From the NCBI GenBank assembly GCA_947499145.1, contig CANMNB010000008.1, positions 275,438-339,437 on the forward strand: a stretch of 64,000 nucleotides of DNA, given 5' to 3'. Each line of letters opens with the position of its first letter. Within the stretch, counting starts at the first letter, position 1. A program made the position numbers and the translations under genes. A model generated the notes under the pieces. The model ran no database searches, was not told the origin of the DNA, and was given only the letters and a program-made list of their open reading frames with translations. This document shows positions 33,136 through 41,845 of the stretch, one piece after another. Source of the stretch: an uncultured Arachnia sp. Its GTDB lineage: Bacteria > Actinomycetota > Actinomycetes > Propionibacteriales > Propionibacteriaceae.

Positions 33136-34058
33136 CGTGGACTTCCTTCGGTGGTGGGCTCGGAGCGGTATTCGACCGAGTCGCGGGTGAGTTCCATGAA
33201 GGCGTCCTCGAGGGAGGCCCGCACGGGCGTGAGCTCGTGGAGCGCCACCTGGTGGGCGGCGGCCAGGTCCCCGATCGCGGGTGCGCCGAGGTCGGTGACC
33301 TCCAGCTGTCCGAACGGGAGGTCCCGGACGGTGGCCCCCCGTGCGACGAGCAGCGGGACGAGGGTGCCGGCGTCGGGGGTGGCGAGCCGCACGGTGGGCG
33401 ACGTCGCGCGGGTCAGGATGTCGTCGATCGGTCCGGCGGTGATGATCCGGCCGCGCCCGATGACCACCAGTTGGTCGGCGGTCTGCGCCATCTCGCTCAT
33501 GAGGTGGGAGGACAGGAACACGGTGCGGCCGTCGTCGGCGAGCTGCCGCACGAGCGTGCGCACCCACTTGACACCCTCGGGGTCGAGGCCGTTGACGGGC
33601 TCGTCGAGGATGAGGGTCCGCGGGTCGCCGAGCAGGGCGGCGGCGATGCCCAGCCGCTGTCCCATGCCGAGCGAGAACCCGCCGACGCGCCGGTTGGCGA
33701 CCTGTTCCAGACCGGTGATCCGGATCACCTCGGCCACCCGGTCCTGGCTGATGCCGTGGGTGGCGGCCATGGCGTGCAGGTGCTGGCGGGCGCTGCGGCC
33801 ACCGTGGACGGCGCTGGCGTCGAGCAGGACGCCGACTTCCCGCAGCGGCGCACGGTGCTCGACGTAGGGCTTGCCGTTGACGGTGACGGTGCCGGCGCTG
33901 GGACGGTCGAGGCCGACGATCATGCGCATCGTCGTGGACTTGCCGGCGCCGTTGGGGCCGAGGAAGCCGGTGACGGTGCCGGGCTGGACCTGGAAGGAGA
34001 TGCCGTCGACGGCGACGGTGTCGCCGTGGTGCTTGGTGAGGTTCACTGCCTCGATCAT
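33132..34058 (-). CDS. ABC transporter ATP-binding protein (BcrA-like)
   Basis: ATPase of 308 residues. Walker A is GPNGAGKST, the signature is FSLGMGQRLGIA, Walker B is TLILDEPVNGLD and the H-loop is FLSSHLM. About 90 residues beyond the core form a C-terminal domain common in BcrA-type exporters. It overlaps the permease start by four bases. The gene is divergent from the histidine kinase, with 171 bp between containing two palindromes. Confidence 0.95.
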   Translation of the reverse strand: MIEAVNLTKHHGDTVAVDGISFQVQPGTVTGFLGPNGAGKSTTMRMIVGLDRPSAGTVTVNGKPYVEHRAPLREVGVLLDASAVHGGRSARQHLHAMAATHGISQDRVAEVIRITGLEQVANRRVGGFSLGMGQRLGIAAALLGDPRTLILDEPVNGLDPEGVKWVRTLVRQLADDGRTVFLSSHLMSEMAQTADQLVVIGRGRIITAGPIDDILTRATSPTVRLATPDAGTLVPLLVARGATVRDLPFGQLEVTDLGAPAIGDLAAAHQVALHELTPVRASLEDAFMELTRDSVEYRSEPTTEGSPR

Positions 34059-34154
34059 GAGGTTCCTTCTGGTGGGAGCTTCGCTTGTGCTTCCACGCTA
34101 GGTGGCACGGCGTCTCGGCACATCGGTCGCGAGGACGGACTTTTCCGCGCTCCT

Positions 34155-34194
34155 CTCCTCCTCGAGGAGGAGGCCCATCTCCTCCCGAGGGAGG
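34155..34194. promoter_or_regulatory. Two tandem palindromes between the ABC exporter and the two-component system
   Basis: CTCCTCCTCGAGGAGGAG (34155-34172) is an 18-bp perfect palindrome; CCTCCCGAGGGAGG (34181-34194) is a second with the same core type. Their centres are 24 bp apart, near two helical turns. They are in the divergent promoter region, so they are candidate sites for the response regulator encoded at 35439-36122. Confidence 0.5.
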
Positions 34195-34229
34195 GCGACG
34201 GGCGGGGGTCGCGTGACTAGATTGGGTCC

Positions 34230-35432
34230 ATGCTCAGCGGCACGGGGGTCCGGGCCTGGTTGCGGGAGCCGTCGCACGTCGACTGGCTGGTCGCCGGAGG
34301 GGCGCTGCTCCTCGCGTCCGTCTCGTACGCCACGGCGACCGTGCCGATGTCGGTGCTCGACCGGGCCGTCGTCGCCATGGCCGTCCTGGTGCAGGCAGTG
34401 GCGCTGCTCCAGAGACGGCGCGCCCCGGTCGTCGTGCTGGCACTGGGGACGGTCGTCCTGCTGGCCACCACTCTCATTGTCGGTGACCCCGTCGCGACGG
34501 AGCTGCCGGTGATCCTCATGGTGTACTCCGTGGCCGCGCACCGGCCGGCGCGGGTCACGTGGGCGAGTGTCGGGATGGTGTTCGTCGTCGTGACGCTCAC
34601 CTATGCGCTGGCCGTGCGGGCCCCGGTCTCCGCCGCCGCACCGGAGTGGGCGACGGCGGCCCTCACCCAGGGGGTCGGGTTCCTGGTGTCGCTGCTGGTC
34701 GCTGTGGCTGTGGGCTTGACGGTGCGGGGGCGCCGCCAGCAGATCGAGATGCAGGAGGAGCGCACCCGGCAGCTGGCGCTGGAGCGCGACCAGCACGCCC
34801 AGCTCGAGGTGCTCGCCGAGCGCGAGCGGATGGCGCGTGAGATGCACGACCTCGTCGCCCACTCCGTCGCCGTCATGGTGACGCTGGCGCACGGGGCGTC
34901 GTCGGCCATGGGGCGGAATCCTGAGATGGCGCGGCGGGCGCTCGACGAGCTGACGCGGACGGGCAGCGAGTCGCTGCGGGACATGCGACGGGTACTGGGC
35001 CTGCTGCGCGACGGCGGGATCGACGGCGACGGTGTCGCCAGCCAGTCCCCGGAGTCGATCGCGGACCTCGTGGGGACGTTCCGGGGCGTCGGGCTGCCGG
35101 TGCAGCTGTCCATGGTCGGGGCCCCGCCGGAGTCGCACTCACTGCTGCACCACACCGTCTATCGGGTCGTCCAGGAATGCCTGACGAATGTGTTGCGCCA
35201 TGCGCCGGGCAGCAGCGCCGTCGACGTGTCGCTGGAGTGGGGCGACGACGTGGTGACGATCGAGGTCCGCAACACCGGCGACAAGGGGTGGGACGAGAGT
35301 GCGGAGCGACCGGGAGGGCACGGGCTGCGCGGTCTGCGGGAGCGGGTGGCGGCGTTCGCGGGGAGCGTCGAGGCGGGTCCCTTGGCGAACGGGTGGCACG
35401 TGCGGGCTACGCTGAACCATGGCGACAGCTGA
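34230..35432 (+). CDS. NarL-type sensor histidine kinase
   Basis: Membrane histidine kinase of 400 residues. Five or so hydrophobic segments occupy residues 20-165, with very short outside loops, so it probably senses within the membrane. The phospho-acceptor is H206 in REMHDLVAHS of the HisKA_3 type, and the ATPase domain has NVLRHAPGSS and GGHGLRGLRERV. The layout matches the intramembrane-sensing LiaS/DesK group. It lies six bases before the response regulator and is divergent from the ABC exporter, which is the likely target. Confidence 0.93.
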   Translation: MLSGTGVRAWLREPSHVDWLVAGGALLLASVSYATATVPMSVLDRAVVAMAVLVQAVALLQRRRAPVVVLALGTVVLLATTLIVGDPVATELPVILMVYSVAAHRPARVTWASVGMVFVVVTLTYALAVRAPVSAAAPEWATAALTQGVGFLVSLLVAVAVGLTVRGRRQQIEMQEERTRQLALERDQHAQLEVLAERERMAREMHDLVAHSVAVMVTLAHGASSAMGRNPEMARRALDELTRTGSESLRDMRRVLGLLRDGGIDGDGVASQSPESIADLVGTFRGVGLPVQLSMVGAPPESHSLLHHTVYRVVQECLTNVLRHAPGSSAVDVSLEWGDDVVTIEVRNTGDKGWDESAERPGGHGLRGLRERVAAFAGSVEAGPLANGWHVRATLNHGDS

Positions 35433-35438
35433 GCAGCC

Positions 35439-36122
35439 ATGACCGCCCCCGACGCGCCGATCCGTGTGCTGCTGGCCGACGACCAGTCGCTGGTGCGGAT
35501 GGGCCTGCGGATGGTGCTGGAGAACGACGAGGGCATCCACGTAGTCGGCGAAGCCGGCGACGGCGACGCGGCCGTCGAGCTGTGTCGCGAACTTGGGCCC
35601 GACGTGGCGTTGCTCGACGTGCAGATGCCGCGGGCCTCAGGGTTGGAGGCGACGCAGCGCATCCTGGCGGAGAACGCCAGCACGCGGGTGATCATCCTCA
35701 CGACCTTCGACCTCGACGAGTACGTCTACCAGGCGCTCCGCGCGGGGGCGAGCGGCTTCCTGCTGAAGGACACCGCCCCCGCCGAACTGCTCGCTGCCGT
35801 CCACGCGGTGGCCGGCGGCGAGGCCGTCATCGCGCCCCGCGTCACGAAGCGGCTCCTGGAGCGCTTCGGACCGCGACTCCCGGACCAGCCAGCAGCACCC
35901 GACCCGGGCAGCCCGCACCCGAGGCTGGCGCACCTGACTGACCGGGAATTGGACGTGCTGCACCTGGTGGCGCAGGGCCTGTCGAACGCGGAGATCGCCT
36001 CCGAGCTGCACCTGTCCCTGACGACAGTGAAGTCCCACGTCAGCGCCATCCTCGCCAAGATCCACGCCCGCGACCGCGTCCACGCGGTGATCGCCGCCTA
36101 CGAGACGGGCCTCGTCAGCTGA
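35439..36122 (+). CDS. NarL-type response regulator
   Basis: Regulator of 227 residues. The receiver domain has acidic D14 and D15, the phosphorylated D60 (VALLDVQMP) and K in FLLKDTAP. The LuxR-type DNA-binding domain is LTDRELDVLHLVAQGLSNAE followed by LSLTTVKSHVSAILAKI. It is cognate to the kinase just upstream. A CCGAGTAG repeat cluster starts right after the stop codon. Confidence 0.95.
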   Translation: MTAPDAPIRVLLADDQSLVRMGLRMVLENDEGIHVVGEAGDGDAAVELCRELGPDVALLDVQMPRASGLEATQRILAENASTRVIILTTFDLDEYVYQALRAGASGFLLKDTAPAELLAAVHAVAGGEAVIAPRVTKRLLERFGPRLPDQPAAPDPGSPHPRLAHLTDRELDVLHLVAQGLSNAEIASELHLSLTTVKSHVSAILAKIHARDRVHAVIAAYETGLVS

Positions 36123-36123
36123 C

Positions 36124-36446
36124 GTGTCGATCCCCGCGTGGGGCGCGACGCCTCGACACGCCGCCTGCGGCGGCTACTCGGCGACCGAAACGACCGATCC
36201 TCGAGTAGAGCGCGCAGTGCAGGTACGAAACCACGATCCCCGAGTAGGGCACGAAGTGCAGGTACGAACCACGATCCCTGAGTAGGGCACGAAGTGCCCG
36301 TGTCGAGGGGTCACACGTGCACGCCTCGACACGCCGCCTGCGGCGGCTACTCGGCGACCGTCACGCCCGATCCCCGAGTAGGGCGCGCAGTGCAGGTACG
36401 AAACCACGATCCCCGAGTAGGGCACGAAGTGCCCGTGTCGAGGGGT
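36124..36446. repeat. CCGAGTAG repeat cluster, copy 4 (tandemly amplified)
   Basis: A 323-bp array between convergent response-regulator and pckG genes, without a gene. It holds at least two right halves (stem GCCGCCTGCGGCGGC), several truncated left halves (CGAGTAGGGCACGAAGTGCA followed by GGTACGAA and CCACGAT) and two complete left halves ending GTGTCGAGGGGTCACACGTG. The block from the right half to the last left half appears twice (about 36160-36325 and 36332-36446), so a segment was duplicated in tandem. The last bases overlap the pckG stop codon. Confidence 0.85.
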
Positions 36447-38320
36447 CACACGTGCCGGGCGGCTGCCTCCGCGACCAGCCACAGCTCGTCGTGCATCTCC
36501 TCCGGCACCTTGCTACCCAGCGATCTCAGCCAGCGCCGCAGCCGCGGCAGCTCGTCGGCCCATTCGCTCGGCGAGACGCCCAGACAGGCGGCGACGGCGT
36601 CGTCGCTGATGTCGAGCCCGCTCAGGTCGAGGTCCTCGGGGTGCGGCACGAGCCCGGCCGGCGTCGCCTTGGCGTCGACCTTTCCCTCGAGCCTCTCCAC
36701 GATCCACTTCAGCACCCTCGAGTTCTCGCCGAAGCCCGGCCACAGGAATGTGTGCTGCTCGTCGCGTCGGAACCAGTTGACGTAGAAGATCTTCGGCAGC
36801 TTGTCCGGGTCAGTGGCGGCGCCGACGTCGATCCAGTGCTGGAGGTAGTCCCCGACGTGGTAGCCGATGAACGGCAACATCGCCATGGGGTCGCGCCGCA
36901 GCACGCCGACCGCCCCTGACGCCGCAGCAGTGGTCTCGGACGAACAGGTCGCGCCCATGAACACACCATGCGCCCACGAGCGGGACTGCGCCACGAGCGG
37001 GATCGTGTTCTCCCGACGCCCGCCGAAGATGATTGCGTCGATCGGCACGCCGCGCGGGTCGTGGTACTCGTCGGCCAGGATCTCCAGCTGCTCGATCGGC
37101 GTGCAGAACCGGCTGTTGGGGTGCGCGGCCTTCTCGCCCTTCCGCCCGCCCTCGGGCCCCAGCTCGGCCGTCCAGCGGCGCCCCTTCCAGTCCGTCAACG
37201 CCTCCGGCGGCTCAGGGGTCATGTCCTCCCACCACACGTCGCCGTCGTCGGTCATGGCGACGTTGGTGAAGATGGAGTTGCCGCGCTCGACGGCGGTCAT
37301 CGCGTGCGGGTTGGTCCTCACCCCGGTGCCGGGCGCGACGCCGAACAGCCCCGTCTCCGGGTTCACGGCCCACAGTCGGCCGTCCTCGCGCAGCCGTAGC
37401 CACGCGATGTCGTCGCCCAACGTCTCGACGTGCCAGCCGGGCAGCGTGGGCTGCAGCATCGCCAGGTTGGTCTTCCCGCACGCTGACGGGAACGCCGCGC
37501 ACACGTGGTACGCCCTGCCCTCGGGCGAGGTGATCCTGAGGATCAGCATGTGTTCCGCCAGCCAGCCCTCGTCCCGGGCCATGACGGACGCGATCCTCAG
37601 CGCATAGCACTTCTTGCCCAGCAGCGAGTTACCGCCGTAGCCCGAGCCGTAGGACCAGATCATCCGCTCCTCGGGGAAGTGGACGATGTACTTCTCGTCG
37701 TTGCACGGCCACGGCACGTCGGGCGTCGACTCGTCCAAGGGCATGCCGACGGAGTGGAGCGCCGGCACGAACGGCGCCTGCGTGCGTTCCAGGGCCGCGG
37801 TGACGTCGGCGCCCATTCTGGTCATGATCTTCATCGAGATCGCGACGTAGGCGGAGTCGGTGACCTCGACTCCGAACTTCGGTTCGTCGGCGTCGATGTG
37901 CCCCATGCAGAACGGGATGACGTACATGGTGCGGCCACGCATGGCGCCGTCGAAACGGTCGGTGAGGATGGTCTTCATCTTCTCCGGGTCCATCCAGTGA
38001 TTGGTGGGCCCGGCGTCGTTCTCATCGACGGAGCAGATGAAGGTGGAGTCCTCCACGCGCGCGACGTCGTCGGGATCGGTGCGGGCAAGGATCGAGTTGG
38101 GTTTCTTGTCCTCCGACAGCCGCACGACGGTGCCGCTGTCAACGAGCCTCTGCACCAGCTCCTGGTATTCGTCGTCAGATCCGTCGCAGACGTGGACAGC
38201 GTCCGGCTTGGTGAGCGCCGCCACCTCCTCCAGCCACGCGACGATGCCGTCATGGCGGGGCAGCTGCCCGACGAGCGGCAGGGAATCCAGGGCAGAGGCG
38301 ACTGCGGCAACCACGTCCAC
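36446..38320 (-). CDS. pckG: Phosphoenolpyruvate carboxykinase (GTP)
   Basis: Enzyme of about 624 residues that interconverts oxaloacetate and PEP with GTP, the entry to gluconeogenesis. Marks are the P-loop FPSACGKTN with the reactive cysteine of GTP-type enzymes, the metal site [15 protein letters not shown], and [12 protein letters not shown] plus [16 protein letters not shown]. Length is normal. The GTG at 38320 abuts GAGGGA with no spacer, while a GTG two codons on (38314) has GAGGGAG at a proper five-base distance, so the latter may be the true start. The stop codon lies at the edge of a repeat cluster. Confidence 0.97.
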   Translation of the reverse strand: MDVVAAVASALDSLPLVGQLPRHDGIVAWLEEVAALTKPDAVHVCDGSDDEYQELVQRLVDSGTVVRLSEDKKPNSILARTDPDDVARVEDSTFICSVDENDAGPTNHWMDPEKMKTILTDRFDGAMRGRTMYVIPFCMGHIDADEPKFGVEVTDSAYVAISMKIMTRMGADVTAALERTQAPFVPALHSVGMPLDESTPDVPWPCNDEKYIVHFPEERMIWSYGSGYGGNSLLGKKCYALRIASVMARDEGWLAEHMLILRITSPEGRAYHVCAAFPSACGKTNLAMLQPTLPGWHVETLGDDIAWLRLREDGRLWAVNPETGLFGVAPGTGVRTNPHAMTAVERGNSIFTNVAMTDDGDVWWEDMTPEPPEALTDWKGRRWTAELGPEGGRKGEKAAHPNSRFCTPIEQLEILADEYHDPRGVPIDAIIFGGRRENTIPLVAQSRSWAHGVFMGATCSSETTAAASGAVGVLRRDPMAMLPFIGYHVGDYLQHWIDVGAATDPDKLPKIFYVNWFRRDEQHTFLWPGFGENSRVLKWIVERLEGKVDAKATPAGLVPHPEDLDLSGLDISDDAVAACLGVSPSEWADELPRLRRWLRSLGSKVPEEMHDELWLVAEAAARHV

Positions 38321-38420
38321 TCCCTCGTGAGATCCGGTACCTACTCGGCACCATAGCCCTGCGACGGCGGGGTCGCGCCGGGTTGGGAAAACGACGAGGG
38401 AACGCCTCGCGACTTCGTTC

Positions 38421-38553
38421 TCCGAGTAGCCGCCGAAGGCGGCGTGTCGAGGCGTCGCCTTGTTCCCCTCGACACGGGCACTCCGTGCCCCACTCGGGGA
38501 ACGGCAAGAGAACGGTCGCCGAGTAGCCGCCGACGGCGGCGTGTCGAGGCGCC
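38421..38553. repeat. CCGAGTAG two-hairpin repeat, copy 5
   Basis: Right half in reverse (CCGAGTAGCCGCC, stem GCCGCCGAAGGCGGC, GTGTCGAGGCG), then a left half (CCCCTCGACACGGGCACTCC, GTGCCCCACTCGGGG), then a second right half with stem GCCGCCGACGGCGGC. It occupies the middle of the 335-bp gap 38321-38655 between the pckG start and thiM. The rest of that gap is the pckG leader and the TPP riboswitch. Confidence 0.85.
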
Positions 38554-38578
38554 CATAACGCCCTGCTAGGCTCGAATC

Positions 38579-38648
38579 GCCGGGGTGCCCTACCAGAGGG
38601 CTGAGATCACACCCGTCGAACCTGATCTAGTTCGTCCTAGCGAAGGGA
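38579..38648 (+). promoter_or_regulatory. TPP riboswitch (THI element)
   Basis: The conserved thi-box is present: GGGTGCCC, then GGGCTGAGATCACACCC, then GAACCTGATCTAGTTCGTC and AGCGAAGGGA. It directly precedes thiM, with the final GGGAG acting as Shine-Dalgarno 6 bases before the GTG start. In high-GC bacteria such elements usually block ribosome binding when thiamine pyrophosphate is bound, which fits the overlap of helix P1 and the ribosome site here. Confidence 0.96.
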
Positions 38649-38655
38649 GCCACGC

Positions 38656-39453
38656 GTGACGGCTTTCACCCACGTCCTGACCAACCTGCGCGAGCAGTCC
38701 CCACTGGTGCACTGCATGACCAACACCGTCGTGCCGGAGATCACCGCCAATGTGCTGCTCGCCATCGGCGCCGCCCCCGCCATGATCGATCTCCCGGAGG
38801 AGGCCGAGATCTTCGCCGGGATCGCTTCCGCGCTGCTGCTCAACGTCGGGAACGGGTCGTCCGAGCAGCACCAGGGGATGCGGGTCGCCGCCCCCGCCGC
38901 GAAGGCCGCCGGCCGACCCTGGGTGCTCGATCCCGTGGCGGTCGGCGCGCTGCCCGTCCGTACCGCCCTGGCCCGCGAGCTGCTGGCGCACTCCCCCGCC
39001 GCCATCCGCGGCAACGCATCGGAGATCCTGGGCCTGGCAGGCGCCTCGGCCGGCGGCCGCGGCGTCGACTCCACCGACGAGGTGGATGCCGTGATCGACG
39101 TGGCCCGCGAGCTGGCCACCACCCACGGCACCGTGGTCGGGGTCTCGGGGCCGGTCGACGTGATCGTCTCCGCCGACCGCACCGCCCGCGTGACCGGCGG
39201 GGACCCGCTCATGACGCTGGTCATCGGCACGGGATGCGCGCTCGGCGCCACGGTCGCCGCCTGCCTGGCCGCCGCCGGCGACGAGGACCCGCACACCGCC
39301 GTCGTCGCCGCCCACGCCCTGTTCGGTGCGGCCGGGATCCTTGCCGCCGAGCAGACCCAGGCCCCCGGCAGCTACCGGGTCGCGTGGCTGGACGCCCTCC
39401 ACACCCTCACCCCGGACGAGGTCGCAGGCCTGGTGAAGGTCGATGAGGGCTGA
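38656..39453 (+). CDS. thiM: Hydroxyethylthiazole kinase
   Basis: Kinase of 265 residues that phosphorylates 4-methyl-5-(2-hydroxyethyl)thiazole for thiamine salvage. Family features: PLVHCMTNTVVPEITANVLLAIGA at the start, WVLDPVAVGALPVRT, IRGNASEILGLAG and VIGTGCALGATVAACLA with the catalytic Cys. The GTG start follows the riboswitch by 8 bases. It overlaps thiE by 11 bases. First gene of the thi operon. Confidence 0.96.
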   Translation: MTAFTHVLTNLREQSPLVHCMTNTVVPEITANVLLAIGAAPAMIDLPEEAEIFAGIASALLLNVGNGSSEQHQGMRVAAPAAKAAGRPWVLDPVAVGALPVRTALARELLAHSPAAIRGNASEILGLAGASAGGRGVDSTDEVDAVIDVARELATTHGTVVGVSGPVDVIVSADRTARVTGGDPLMTLVIGTGCALGATVAACLAAAGDEDPHTAVVAAHALFGAAGILAAEQTQAPGSYRVAWLDALHTLTPDEVAGLVKVDEG

Positions 39454-40102
39454 CATCGACTGGCGGGTCTACTTCGTCACCGACACCACATACTGCGGGG
39501 GCCTCGATCGAGTGCCCGTCGTGGTGGAGCAGGCCGTGCGCGGCGGTGCTGGCGTGGTCCAGGTCCGGGACAAGGACGTCGACGACGCCGCCTTCCTCCA
39601 GCTGACGAGGCAGTGCCTCGCCGCGATCGACCGAGCCTTCGACGCCAGCGGACACCGCGCCCTGCTCGTGGTCAACGACCGGCTTCAGGTGGCAGAGGAG
39701 CTGGGGCTGGCCTTCCACCAGGGGCAGGACGACGGCGACATTCGCGACGCTCGACGTCGCCTGGGTTCCGACGCGATCATCGGGCTCAGCATCAGCACCC
39801 GCGCACAGCTGGAGGCTGAACTCGTCGACCCCACCGCCGACGTCCTCGGCCTCTCCCCCATCTGGGCCACCCCCACCAAGACCGACGCCGCGCCCGGGCT
39901 CGGGCTCGACAAAGCCCGACGGTTCGCCGACGCCGCCCGCGCCTCGCACACCGTCGTCGCGATCGGCGGCATCAACGCCTCCAACGCCGCCGACGTCATC
40001 GCCACCGGCGTGGACGGGATCTGCGTGGTCTCCGCCATCGCAGCGGCACCCGATCCCGAGGCCGCAGCCAGAGAACTCCTCGAGAAGTGGAGCACGCCAT
40101 GA
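39443..40102 (+). CDS. thiE: Thiamine-phosphate synthase
   Basis: TIM-barrel enzyme of 219 residues joining HMP pyrophosphate and thiazole phosphate. It shows VYFVTDT, VVQVRDKDVDD, LVVNDRLQVAEELGLAFHQGQ, IIGLSISTRAQ, LGLSPIWATPTKTDA and VAIGGINASNAADVIATGVDGICVVSAI. Phe-His-Gln-Gly-Gln stands where GxHxGQxD is usual (FHQGQDD), a small variation. Overlaps at both ends (11 bases with thiM, ATGA with thiD) show tight coupling. Confidence 0.96.
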   Translation: MRADIDWRVYFVTDTTYCGGLDRVPVVVEQAVRGGAGVVQVRDKDVDDAAFLQLTRQCLAAIDRAFDASGHRALLVVNDRLQVAEELGLAFHQGQDDGDIRDARRRLGSDAIIGLSISTRAQLEAELVDPTADVLGLSPIWATPTKTDAAPGLGLDKARRFADAARASHTVVAIGGINASNAADVIATGVDGICVVSAIAAAPDPEAAARELLEKWSTP

Positions 40103-40920
40103 GACCCCCGATCGTGTTGTCCATCGCAGGCTCAGATCCCTCCGGCGGCGCCGGGATCCAGGCCGACCTCAAGACGTTCACCGCCCTCGGCGTGTACGGC
40201 GCCGCGGCCATCACGGGCCTGACGGTCCAGAACACCCAGGGCGTTCGACGGGCGGAGGTGATGGCACCCGATCTCGTGGTCGAACAGGTCACGGCTGTCC
40301 TGGATGACCTCCCCGTCGCCGCGACCAAGATCGGGATGCTGGGCAACGCCGCCGTGACATCCGCCGTCGCACGCCTGGTGGCCCAGCGGCGGCATGAGTT
40401 CGGCATCCTGGTGCTGGACCCGGTGATGGTTGCCACCTCCGGCGACCGACTGCTGGACGAGGCCGCCGTCGCAGCTCTCCGGGACGAGTTCATGCCGTTG
40501 GCCGACGTCGTGACCCCCAATCTTCCCGAAGCGGGCGTCCTGTTGGGCGAGGAGCCAGCCACGGACCCTGATGGCATGGAGAGGCAGGCGCGGGCGCTGC
40601 TCGACGAGGGTGCGCGTGCGGTGCTGCTCAAGGGCGGGCACCTGGCAGGAGGGCGGTTGGTGGACGTGTTTGCGACCCCGGGCCACGTCAGCCGCTTCAC
40701 GGGTGAGTTGATCGAGACCCGGAACACCCACGGCACCGGCTGCACGCTCTCGTCCGCCATCGCAGCCAAGGCCGCCCTCGTCGGAAGACTGGACGCCGAC
40801 GTCATCGCGGCGGCCCGCGACTACCTGACGGCGGCCATCGCATCGGGGGCGGAGTGGGGGTGGTCACGCCACCCGGGCACCGGGCACGGGCCGGTCAACC
40901 ACCTCGTGGAGGGGTTCTGA
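40099..40920 (+). CDS. thiD: Hydroxymethylpyrimidine/phosphomethylpyrimidine kinase
   Basis: Ribokinase-like enzyme of 273 residues that phosphorylates HMP twice. It starts with VLSIAGSDPSGGAGIQADLKT and has KIGMLG, LDPVMVATSGDRLL, VTPNLPEAGVLLG and the anion-hole motif NTHGTGCTLSSAIAA. The ATG at 40099 overlaps the thiE stop; the frame is open 4 codons upstream but the overlap start fits the operon pattern. Its TGA shares its last base with the next ATG (TGATG). Confidence 0.96.
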   Translation: MRPPIVLSIAGSDPSGGAGIQADLKTFTALGVYGAAAITGLTVQNTQGVRRAEVMAPDLVVEQVTAVLDDLPVAATKIGMLGNAAVTSAVARLVAQRRHEFGILVLDPVMVATSGDRLLDEAAVAALRDEFMPLADVVTPNLPEAGVLLGEEPATDPDGMERQARALLDEGARAVLLKGGHLAGGRLVDVFATPGHVSRFTGELIETRNTHGTGCTLSSAIAAKAALVGRLDADVIAAARDYLTAAIASGAEWGWSRHPGTGHGPVNHLVEGF

Positions 40921-41603
40921 TGGAGTGGAGACTGGGCACCTTCTCGGCGCAGGCTTGGGAGGCGACGGAGTCCATCCGGCGGCGGATCGACCAGCTACCG
41001 CTGCTGGTGGAGCTGGCCGACGGCTCGCTGGACCCGGCCCGCTTTGTCGAGTACATCGTGCAGGACGATTTCTACCTCCGCGGCTACTCCCGGGCGCTGT
41101 CGCTGCTGGGAGCGAGGGCGCCGCATTCGTTGGCCACGGAGTTCTGGGCCACCAGCGCCGGTGGTGCTGTCGCCGCGGAGCAGATCATGCATCGGCAGGT
41201 CCTGGGTGATCCGCGGCTGGCGGCGGCAGTCAGGCCCGGCGTCGCCTCCCCCACCACCCGGGCGTACGTGAACTTCCTCCAGACCGCCGTGGCCTATGAG
41301 TCGTACCCCGTGGGTGTCGCGGCCGTGCTGCCCTGCTACTGGGTCTACGCCGACGTCGGCCTGTCGCTCGCCGAACGTGCCGGCGAGCTGAGCGGCCACC
41401 CGTACAGCGTGTGGGTGGCGGCGTACGCGGACCAGAGCTTCCTCCAGGCCACGCAGCGGGCGATCGAGCTGCTGGACGAGGCCGCCGAGGGCGCGGACGG
41501 CGCCACGCGGCACCACATGCTGACGGCCTTCGTGGACGCGACCCACTACGAGGAACTCTTCTGGAAGCGGAGCTACGAGCGGGAGGTCTGGGCGCCCGTA
41601 TAA
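40920..41603 (+). CDS. tenA: TenA family aminopyrimidine aminohydrolase (thiaminase II)
   Basis: All-helical enzyme of 227 residues that salvages the pyrimidine part of degraded thiamine. Catalytic Cys139 is in AVLPCYWVYADVG and the Glu near 211 in HYEELFW. Other marks are FVEYIVQDDFYLRGYSRAL and the YESYP region. ATG at 40920 overlaps the thiD stop by one base. It is the last gene of the TPP-controlled operon. A repeat and a long hairpin follow. Confidence 0.93.
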   Translation: MEWRLGTFSAQAWEATESIRRRIDQLPLLVELADGSLDPARFVEYIVQDDFYLRGYSRALSLLGARAPHSLATEFWATSAGGAVAAEQIMHRQVLGDPRLAAAVRPGVASPTTRAYVNFLQTAVAYESYPVGVAAVLPCYWVYADVGLSLAERAGELSGHPYSVWVAAYADQSFLQATQRAIELLDEAAEGADGATRHHMLTAFVDATHYEELFWKRSYEREVWAPV

Positions 41604-41618
41604 GGGCGGCGCCACGAT

Positions 41619-41700
41619 CCCCGAGTGGGGCCGTCAGGCCCGTGTCGAGGGGATCCCACGCCAACGTCTCGACGGCCGCTGCGCGGCCCATTCGGCGAGC
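41619..41700. repeat. CCGAGTAG two-hairpin repeat, copy 6
   Basis: Left half CCCCGAGTGGGGC with stem GGGCCGTCAGGCCC and GTGTCGAGGGG, followed by a right half with stem GGCCGCTGCGCGGCC ending TTCGGCGAGC. It begins 15 bp after the tenA stop. The right-half stem has changed on both arms compared with other copies, so pairing is preserved. Confidence 0.8.
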
Positions 41701-41763
41701 GGTTGGCGTCGTCTCAGGCGGGAAGGGGCGCCCCTCCTCAAGCGGTACCTCAGAGAGCGTGCA

Positions 41764-41830
41764 CGAAGGGGGCCGAATCGGAGTCGGCGTGGACTTCACG
41801 TCCTCGCCTGTCTCGATTCGGCCCCCTTCG
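41764..41830. terminator. Long hairpin between convergent tenA and PAP2 genes
   Basis: CGAAGGGGGCCGAATCG at 41764-41780 is a perfect 17-bp complement of CGATTCGGCCCCCTTCG at 41814-41830, with a 33-base loop. No T-run follows. It lies 15 bp beyond the PAP2 stop codon and probably ends transcription from both sides or protects mRNA 3' ends. Confidence 0.65.
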
Positions 41831-41845
41831 GGTACGGTCCCCTCG

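Noticed and set aside
36124..36446. CRISPR-like array
   Set aside because: Repeats are palindromic, of variable length and truncated, spacers are also repeated, and no cas gene is near; it is the CCGAGTAG family.
36294..36919. Open frames reading through the repeat cluster into the pckG antisense strand
   Set aside because: They translate repeat DNA and the reverse of pckG; no start signal and no conserved protein.
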